Source of the DNA: Streptomyces marokkonensis
Lineage (GTDB): Bacteria > Actinomycetota > Actinomycetes > Streptomycetales > Streptomycetaceae
Reading direction: 5' to 3'
Assembly (NCBI RefSeq): GCF_008312835.1
Contig: NZ_VSKS01000012.1
Coordinates: forward strand, 124,001-188,000
DNA length: 64,000 bases
Shown: positions 58,813 to 64,000 of the stretch, piece after piece
Layout: every line of letters begins with the position of its first letter
Numbering within the stretch: position 1 is the stretch's first letter
Program-made: the position numbers and the translations under genes
Notes under the pieces: generated by a model
Databases searched by the model: none
What the model saw: the letters and a program-made list of their open reading frames with translations, nothing else
Told to the model about the DNA's origin: nothing

Positions 58813-59973
58813 TCAGCAGTCGCAGCCGCAGTCGCAGCCGCCGTCCTCACCGCAGCAGCTGCAGCAGTTGCAGCACTCACAGCAGTTGCAGCAGTCGCCG
58901 CACCCACTGCAGTCGCAGTTGGTGCAGGGTCCCTGCTTGGGCTCACGGGTCCAGGGGTCCTCATAGGTGCCGCAGCACAGCTGGCAGCTGCAGGCGAGTC
59001 CCAGCCACACCGCGCAGCCGGCGAGCGCCCCGCGCCGGTCGCGGCGCGGCGGTTCGGGAGGCAGCGGGGCGCCGGGGCCACCGGGAGGGGCGTAGGGACC
59101 GCTTGCGTGGGCACAGGAGACCGTACCGAAGGCACGATGGACGGAGTTGGGGAGTTCATGGACGAGCAGCCGGTGCGCGAGGCCGCCGTCGGAGAACTCG
59201 ACCTCGCGCAGCGCGAGCCGGATGCCGTGCACCGCGTCGTCGGCGAGCCGGCGGGCCTCCTGAAGCGGGGTGCCCGTGGCGGTGAGCGGGTTCCAGGCCC
59301 CCGAGGCGGCGTCGGACTCCCGGTCCTCCACGGCGTCCAGCAGGTGCGCGAGGCGCCCGAAGAGGGCTCCGGCCTCCGCGAGCGGTCCGGCGTTGCGCGG
59401 CCGCCCGGCGAGCACCGCGGTGTGCGCGAAGGCCGCCGCGGTCGCGGTCTCGGTCGGCTCGGTGACGGCGAGGATCGGAGTGCCGGGTCCGGCGAGCGTC
59501 TCGATGCCGGTCTGCCGGTCCACGGCGTCGAGGAGGACGGCCGTGTCGAACCCGATGTCCGATCCGGTCCGTGCCCCGGCCCGGTCCCAGCTCGCGGCGA
59601 CCCGGCGCGCGGCGAGCGCCACCGGCCTGTGCGCCAGCAGTCCGTCCCCGTCGGCGACATGGTCGCGCACCTTCGCGGAGGCGAGCACGAGCGAGACGGC
59701 CGCCGCGAGCCGCGCGCCCTCACCGTGCGCGACGGACGCGGTGCGCATACCGCGCAGCGGACAGGGCCCCGCGGTGCGCCGTCCCGCTTCGGCGGACCCG
59801 GACTGAGCCTCCGTCAGAACGGATATGAGGAGCCCGTCGTAATTGGTGACGATGCGCGCGAGCTGTCCGTGGTCCCCCCGCAGGGCGAGGCACAGCCCGC
59901 ACAAATGGGCCATCCACTGGGCGGTGAGCTTCTCTCCGAGCCGGTGCCGACACGGCCTGACCATTCCGAACAC
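58813..59973 (-). CDS. DUF5685-type protein with a 22-cysteine C-terminal tail
   Basis: A 386-residue protein. The first ~310 residues ([30 protein letters not shown] ... [10 protein letters not shown] ... CPLRGM) match the DUF5685 family, helical with two conserved Cys clusters (CGLC, CPL). The last 59 residues contain 22 Cys, mostly as CC pairs and CDC/CNC units ([13 protein letters not shown] ... CDCGCDC). Such density suggests metal or disulfide-rich binding. A hydrophobic patch ([12 protein letters not shown]) precedes the tail and may anchor or form a lipid-like site. GTG 59973 has GGGG upstream. TATGAT (60078-60073) is a good -10. Function unknown. Confidence 0.8.
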   Translation of the reverse strand: MFGMVRPCRHRLGEKLTAQWMAHLCGLCLALRGDHGQLARIVTNYDGLLISVLTEAQSGSAEAGRRTAGPCPLRGMRTASVAHGEGARLAAAVSLVLASAKVRDHVADGDGLLAHRPVALAARRVAASWDRAGARTGSDIGFDTAVLLDAVDRQTGIETLAGPGTPILAVTEPTETATAAAFAHTAVLAGRPRNAGPLAEAGALFGRLAHLLDAVEDRESDAASGAWNPLTATGTPLQEARRLADDAVHGIRLALREVEFSDGGLAHRLLVHELPNSVHRAFGTVSCAHASGPYAPPGGPGAPLPPEPPRRDRRGALAGCAVWLGLACSCQLCCGTYEDPWTREPKQGPCTNCDCSGCGDCCNCCECCNCCSCCGEDGGCDCGCDC

Positions 59974-60200
59974 GACGTTCCCCCGTGCAGTTGTACGACG
60001 CTGAGCGGCCGCATCGTATCGGCCACGGCGTTCACCCGTACGTACCCCTCATCACCCGTACGCCGGGAAGAATCATATTTCACTCACAGTCAGCAGCCGT
60101 TTACATCAAGACCCTTGGGAAACACGGACTCTCGACGGATTCGCTGTGCACCAGTACCGTCACAAACCCCCCGCGCGGCGTCTATCCACTTGGCGCGCCA

Positions 60201-60231
60201 TCCGCATCATGGACGACCATAGGGATGCGGA
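60201..60231. other. Hairpin or dyad in the sflA leader
   Basis: TCCGCATC (60201-60208) and GATGCGGA (60224-60231) are perfect inverted repeats about 30 bases before the sflA start. It may be an operator or a 5'-leader hairpin. Confidence 0.35.
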
Positions 60232-60262
60232 AAGCAAAAGACCGCTGTGAGAGGAGGCGTCC

Positions 60263-60700
60263 ATGGGATCGGTACGCAAGGCGAGTGCCTGGCTTGGCCT
60301 CGTCGACGACAACGAAGACGAGCGTTACTACGACGACGACTACTCCGACGGGCCCGAGACCGGGGAGGCCTGGGTCACCGATCCGCGGGTCAAGGTGGCC
60401 GCGGACGTCGCCGAGGAGAAGGGCCGCCGCATCGGCACGGTCACCCCGGACAGCTTCCGGGACGCCCGCGCCATCGGCGAGCTGTTCCGCGAGGGTGTTC
60501 CCGTCATCATGAACCTCACGGCCATGGACGCCGGCGACGCCAAGCGCGTCGTCGACTTCGCCGCGGGCCTGATCTTCGGTCTGCGCGGTTCCATCGAGCG
60601 CGTGTCCAACCGGGTGTTCCTGCTCAGCCCGGCCGACACCGAGGTCGTCAGCGGTGAGCCGGCCGCGCACCGTTCGGACGGCTTCTTCAACCAGAGCTGA
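60263..60700 (+). CDS. sflA: SepF-like cell division protein
   Basis: A 145-residue SepF/SflA protein: acidic N-terminal tail with [14 protein letters not shown] amphipathic membrane tether and many Asp/Tyr ([13 protein letters not shown]), then the SepF core ([40 protein letters not shown]). SepF links FtsZ to the membrane; the Streptomyces paralogue SflA (SCO1749) affects sporulation septation and growth-tip branching. Position next to the same downstream genes supports the orthology. The ATG has GAGGAG 6 bases upstream. The classical sepF sits elsewhere with ftsZ. Confidence 0.88.
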   Translation: MGSVRKASAWLGLVDDNEDERYYDDDYSDGPETGEAWVTDPRVKVAADVAEEKGRRIGTVTPDSFRDARAIGELFREGVPVIMNLTAMDAGDAKRVVDFAAGLIFGLRGSIERVSNRVFLLSPADTEVVSGEPAAHRSDGFFNQS

Positions 60701-60727
60701 GGCAGGGCCGCTCGCCGGCCCTGCCTC
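60699..60727. terminator. Bidirectional terminator between sflA and gcdH-like genes
   Basis: GAGGCAGGGCC and GGCCCTGCCTC, perfect 11-base stem with a 7-base loop, starting within the sflA stop codon. Confidence 0.7.
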
Positions 60728-60752
60728 CGCGTGGGTCCTTCCGCGGCCGGCT

Positions 60753-61943
60753 CTACCGGAACGCGTCGATTCCGGTGAGCGCCTTGCCCAGCACGAGCTG
60801 GTGCATCTCCACGGTGCCCTCATAGGTGAGCACCGATTCCAGGTTCGTCGCGTGCCGCATCACGGGGTATTCGAGCGAGATCCCGTTGGCCCCGAGGATC
60901 GTACGGGCCGTACGGCAGATGTCGATGGCCTCGCGCACGTTGTTGAGCTTGCCGAAGCTGACCTGCTCGGGACGCAGGCGGCCGGCGTCCATGCGCCGCC
61001 CCAGATGATGGGCGAGCAGAATCCCCTTGTGCAGTTCGACCGCCATGTCGGCGAGCTTGGCCTGGGTCAGCTGGAACCCGCCGATGGGCCGGCCGAACTG
61101 CTCCCGTGACGTCGCGTAGCCGAGGGCCGCCTCGAACGAGCTCCGCGCGGCGCCCATCGCGCCCCAGACGATTCCGTACCGGGCGTGCGAGAGACAGCTG
61201 AGCGGTCCCTTGAGCCCGGTCACCTCCGGCAGCACGGCGTCGGCGGGCAGCCGTACGTCGTCCATGACCAGCTCGCTGGTGACGGAGGCGCGCAGGGACC
61301 ACTTGTGCTTGATCTCGGGCGCCGAGAACCCGGCGCTGTCGGTGGGCACGACGAAGCCGCGGATCCCCTCGTCGGTCTGCGCCCACACCACGGCGACACC
61401 GGCCACGGACCCGTTGGTGATCCACATCTTGCGCCCGCTGAGCACCCAGTCGCCGCCGTCGCGCTTGGCGTGGGTGCGCATCGAGCCGGGGTCGGAGCCG
61501 ATGTCGGGTTCGGTGAGCCCGAAGCAGCCGATGACCTCGCCGGAGGCCATCCGCGGCAGCCACTGCCGCTTCTGCTCCTCGCTGCCGAAGCGGTGGATGG
61601 CGTACATGGCGAGCGAGCCCTGGACGGAGACCAGGGAACGGATCCCGGAGTCGGCCGCCTCCAGCTCAAGACAGGCGAGTCCGTACTGCACGGCGCTCGC
61701 CCCCGCGCAGCCGTGGCCCTCGAGGGACATGCCGAGCGCGCCGATCCCGCCGAGCTCCCGGGCCAGCTCCCGGATGCCGGGCAGTTCGCCCTTCTCGTAC
61801 CAGTCCGCGACGTGCGGCAGCACGCGGTCCGCCGCCCAGCCGCGCACCGTGTCCCGGATCGCCAGGTCCTCCGGCTCCAGCAGGTCGTCGAGGCCGAGGG
61901 GGTCGGCGGGGTCGAAGGCGGGCAACTTCGCGGACGCGGACAT
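60753..61943 (-). CDS. gcdH: Glutaryl-CoA dehydrogenase-like acyl-CoA dehydrogenase
   Basis: A 396-residue acyl-CoA dehydrogenase with the glutaryl-CoA dehydrogenase signature: CFGLTEPDIGSDPGSM, KMWITNGSVA, REQFGRPIGGFQLTQAKLAD, GANGISLEYPVMRHATNL, and the base Glu375 in TYEGTVEMHQLVLG. Such enzymes oxidatively decarboxylate glutaryl-CoA to crotonyl-CoA in lysine/tryptophan breakdown. ATG 61943 follows GGAGGGTG; the longer frame is not needed. A perfect 15-base palindrome (61988-62002), 45 bases upstream, equals the TetR operators at 9459 and 14716, tying it to that regulon. Confidence 0.87.
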   Translation of the reverse strand: MSASAKLPAFDPADPLGLDDLLEPEDLAIRDTVRGWAADRVLPHVADWYEKGELPGIRELARELGGIGALGMSLEGHGCAGASAVQYGLACLELEAADSGIRSLVSVQGSLAMYAIHRFGSEEQKRQWLPRMASGEVIGCFGLTEPDIGSDPGSMRTHAKRDGGDWVLSGRKMWITNGSVAGVAVVWAQTDEGIRGFVVPTDSAGFSAPEIKHKWSLRASVTSELVMDDVRLPADAVLPEVTGLKGPLSCLSHARYGIVWGAMGAARSSFEAALGYATSREQFGRPIGGFQLTQAKLADMAVELHKGILLAHHLGRRMDAGRLRPEQVSFGKLNNVREAIDICRTARTILGANGISLEYPVMRHATNLESVLTYEGTVEMHQLVLGKALTGIDAFR

Positions 61944-61987
61944 GGGACACCCTCCGGGGGCTGATCCGGGACAACTCCGGGACATCA

Positions 61988-62002
61988 ACTAGCACTGCTA
62001 GT
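61988..62002. promoter_or_regulatory. Palindromic TetR operator, copy 3
   Basis: ACTAGCACTGCTAGT is a perfect 15-base palindrome 45 bases upstream of the gcdH-like start. The inner TAGCACTGCTAG is identical to the copy at 9459-9477, more than 50 kb away. Confidence 0.65.
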
Positions 62003-62019
62003 CACGGCTCGGAGCGACG

Positions 62020-63675
62020 TTACGACGCGGTCTCCCGCACGTCCACCCCGGCCGGGCGGGCGTGGCTCACACCGTCGCCGTGGAGGACGCGGGGCTCCAC
62101 GGCCTCCCGCGGCGCGGGCACCTCGACGGCCGCCGGCTCGCACTGCATGACCCGCGGCAGCCTGAGCGCCATCGCCGCCCCGAGCAGCAGCAGCCCCGCG
62201 CTCACCAGCAGGGTCACGTGCAGTCCGTGCACGAAGGACTGGCGCGCCGCGTGCCGCAGGGCGTCCCCGGCGGGCCCGCCGAGCTGCGCCGCCACCTCGT
62301 ACGCCTCGCCCAGGGAGTGTCCCGCGGCGTCGGACGCCGTCGTGGGCACCCCGGGGACGCCGGTGAGGCCGGGCGCGTAGGCCGCGTTCATCACGCTGCC
62401 GAGGAGCGCTATCCCCATCCCGGCGCCCAGCTGGTAGGAGGTCTCACCGATCGCCGCCGCCCCGCCGGCCCGTTCCGGCGGCGCCTCGCTGAGCATCGAC
62501 TCGTACGCGCCGAACAGCGTGGTCTCCAGGCCGAAGCCGAGCAGGACGAAACCGGTGAGCAGCAGCGGGGCGTTGTCCTGGTCGCCCATCGCGGTCAGGA
62601 GCACCACCGCCCCGGCGGTCAGGCAGAAGCCGCAGCCAACCATGCGGCGCGGGCCGAATCCGCGCAGCATGCGCGCGCCCGCCAGTCCCGCCGCCATCGC
62701 CGCGACCGTCAGCGGCAGCAGGCGCAGCCCGGTCTCCAGCGGGGAGAGCCCCAGGACGAGCTGGAGGTACTGCGCCGCGATCAGTTCCAGGCCCACCAGG
62801 GCCAGCATCGCCAGCACGATGCAGCCCACGGACGTGCTGAACGCCGGACGGGCGAACATCCGCAGGTCGACCAGCGGGTGCGCCCGGCGCCGCTGCCGGC
62901 GCACGAAGGCGGTGAGCAGTCCGGCGCCCAGGAGCAGCGGCAGCACGGTCCACACGCCGGTGACGGATTCCCCGCCGCCGAGCCGCTTCACACCGAGGAC
63001 CAGCGCGAACAGTCCGGCGGCGGCCATCAGCGCGCCGGCCACGTCCCAGGGGCCGCCGGCGTCGCCCTTCGACTCCGGCAGCAGGATCCGTCCCACCGGC
63101 AGGCTGACCAGCATCAGCGGGATGTTGACGAGGAACACCGAGCCCCACCAGAAGTGCTCCAGCAGCAGGCCGCCGAGCAGGGGCCCGACCGCCGCTCCCA
63201 CCGCGGCGACCGCGCTCCACAGGCCGATGGCGAGCGCCCGTTCGCGGCGGTCCGGGAAGACCTGGCGCAGGATCGACAGGGTCGCCGGCATGATCATGGC
63301 GCCGCCGACGCCGAGCAGCGCCCGCGCCAGGACCAGCATCGGGGCGTTGTCCGCGAGGGCCGCCAGGCCGGAGGCGACGCCGAACAGGGCGTAGCCGAGC
63401 AGGAGAACACGTCTGCGTCCGACCCGGTCGCCCAGGGTGCCGAACAGGATCAGCAGCGAGGCGCAGACCAAGGGGTAGGCGTCGACGATCCAGAGCAGTT
63501 CCACCGCGCCGGGCCTGAGGTCCTCGGTGACGGCGGGGACCGCCACGTGCAGCACGGTGGCGTCGACGGCGACCAGCAGCAGGCTGGTGCAGAGGACGAC
63601 GAGCACCACCCAGCGGTTGGCACCTGCTCCGGCCGCCCTACGGCGCAGCGTGGCGGCCGTGGTCGTCCCGGACAT
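62020..63675 (-). CDS. MFS drug exporter, DHA2 (14-helix) family
   Basis: A 551-residue exporter with about 14 hydrophobic segments: WVVLVVLCTSLLLVAVDATV (helix 1 with the Asp of DHA2), GTLGDRVGRRRVLL motif A, ALLGVGGAMIMPATLSI (motif C), then the later helices. The C-terminal ~45 residues are hydrophilic. ATG 63675 follows GGGAGGT. It is divergent from a gene starting at 63942, which could be its regulator. Substrates are probably drugs or secondary metabolites. Confidence 0.9.
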   Translation of the reverse strand: MSGTTTAATLRRRAAGAGANRWVVLVVLCTSLLLVAVDATVLHVAVPAVTEDLRPGAVELLWIVDAYPLVCASLLILFGTLGDRVGRRRVLLLGYALFGVASGLAALADNAPMLVLARALLGVGGAMIMPATLSILRQVFPDRRERALAIGLWSAVAAVGAAVGPLLGGLLLEHFWWGSVFLVNIPLMLVSLPVGRILLPESKGDAGGPWDVAGALMAAAGLFALVLGVKRLGGGESVTGVWTVLPLLLGAGLLTAFVRRQRRRAHPLVDLRMFARPAFSTSVGCIVLAMLALVGLELIAAQYLQLVLGLSPLETGLRLLPLTVAAMAAGLAGARMLRGFGPRRMVGCGFCLTAGAVVLLTAMGDQDNAPLLLTGFVLLGFGLETTLFGAYESMLSEAPPERAGGAAAIGETSYQLGAGMGIALLGSVMNAAYAPGLTGVPGVPTTASDAAGHSLGEAYEVAAQLGGPAGDALRHAARQSFVHGLHVTLLVSAGLLLLGAAMALRLPRVMQCEPAAVEVPAPREAVEPRVLHGDGVSHARPAGVDVRETAS

Positions 63676-63941
63676 GTACACGTACCTCCCAGATGTTCCC
63701 TCGCGATCGGCGGGCTCACGGAGGTGGGGACTCCCCCGTGACTCGGCCGGAGAGGAGCGGTGGTCTCCGGCCCGCGCAGCGAACGGCGAGTGACACGTCA
63801 GAGTACGCGAGTGGGAGCAGAGGTCGAGTGGCGGACCTCTCACTGCTCGGGCGGATCGGTGTGGCGTGCACCACGTGTCCCGTCCGGTGCACACCCCGTC
63901 GGGGGGCCGGCCGGTTCCGGGTCAGGTCGATAATCGGGCCC

Positions 63942-64000
63942 GTGAACGATCTCGAGACACGTGCCGTCCCGGCCCGCCCCGGAGCACTGCGCCGGGCCGC
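63942..64000 (+). CDS. Start of an unidentified gene cut by the window edge
   Basis: GTG 63942 opens the frame VNDLETRAVPARPGALRRA, which continues past the window end. GATAAT (63929-63934) ends 7 bases before it, a near-consensus -10, so the message is probably leaderless. It is divergent from the DHA2 exporter, a common place for its regulator, but 19 codons are too few to name a family. Confidence 0.55.
   Translation, partial: MNDLETRAVPARPGALRRA

Noticed and set aside
58850-58920. CAG/GCAGTTGCAG repeat as a possible microsatellite or CRISPR-like array
   Set aside because: It is the antisense of the CC/CNC codons of the cysteine-rich tail; unit length is irregular and there are no spacers.
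62062-63741. Long open reading frame on the + strand opposite the MFS exporter
   Set aside because: It is low-complexity (Gln/Arg/His-rich) and mirrors the MFS gene's GC3 pattern. The reverse frame has clear MFS motifs and a ribosome-binding site.
1-64000. CRISPR arrays, transposons, prophage or biosynthetic clusters
   Set aside because: I saw no regularly spaced repeats, transposase or integrase motifs, tRNA-like attachment sites or PKS/NRPS modules.

Overview
The window is high-GC actinobacterial chromosome, almost certainly Streptomyces. The GC-rich third codon positions, GTG and TTG starts, twin-arginine and sortase-E-type secreted proteins, streptogrisin proteases, a SepF-like SflA protein and a Streptomyces-type SoxR all point there. 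The order soxR, hmgA, SGNH lipase, LAETG lytic monooxygenase, secreted lipase, dnaE2, sflA matches, from memory, the SCO1690-SCO1750 neighbourhood of S. coelicolor. This is therefore core or near-core chromosome rather than a mobile island. I see no tRNA, rRNA, CRISPR array, transposase or phage module.

Layout. 1-2.4 kb: a decayed LysR gene, a TetR regulator and an SDR dehydrogenase. 2.5-6 kb: a secreted NamZ/DUF1343 muramidase, a zinc-ribbon protein and an Rnl5-type RNA ligase. 6.1-16.5 kb: SoxR, then acyl-CoA, aldehyde and alcohol oxidation genes under TetR regulators, an ArsR/DMT-exporter pair and an orphan sugar-type ABC ATPase. 16.6-23 kb: an MFS/CitMHS transporter pair and a molybdopterin oxidoreductase with TetR and lipoprotein partners. 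23.2-26.6 kb: homogentisate dioxygenase, a GntR regulator and a stand-alone type ISP C-terminal-domain protein. 26.6-29.1 kb: a TetR-controlled ABC-2 exporter. 29.3-36 kb: an ECF sigma-K/anti-sigma pair facing a DUF4331-TPR-NicO locus with a sigma-K-like promoter. 36-38.5 kb: Ser/Thr kinase and SGNH lipase. 39-41.7 kb: GT2-GT2-polysaccharide deacetylase cassette. 41.7-47 kb: AAA ATPase, DUF72, GNATs, DUF402, methyltransferase and a 44-codon gene. 47-50 kb: cell-wall-anchored LPMO, lipase, MarR and cupin. 50-55 kb: SOS-type imuB-dnaE2 with imuB disrupted by a repeat. 55-60 kb: membrane protein, two streptogrisin-like proteases and a DUF5685 protein with an extreme cysteine tail. 60-64 kb: sflA, a glutaryl-CoA-dehydrogenase-like gene, an MFS exporter and the start of one more gene.

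How genes work together. The main thread is degradation and redox metabolism wired by small TetR operators. A shared palindrome (AACTAGCAcTGCTAGTT) precedes an acyl-CoA dehydrogenase with its divergent TetR, the aldehyde/alcohol dehydrogenase operon and the distant glutaryl-CoA-type dehydrogenase, which suggests one local regulon. A second palindrome (TAAGCRnnYGCTTA) links a MaoC hydratase with its convergent TetR. A third (CATACCGACCGGT) is shared by two other TetR loci. A second thread is the cell surface: muramidase, glycan cassette, LPMO, lipases and proteases.

All coordinates, motifs and repeats were read by eye. Family calls come from recognised motifs, not database searches, and promoter and operator calls are inferences from sequence.
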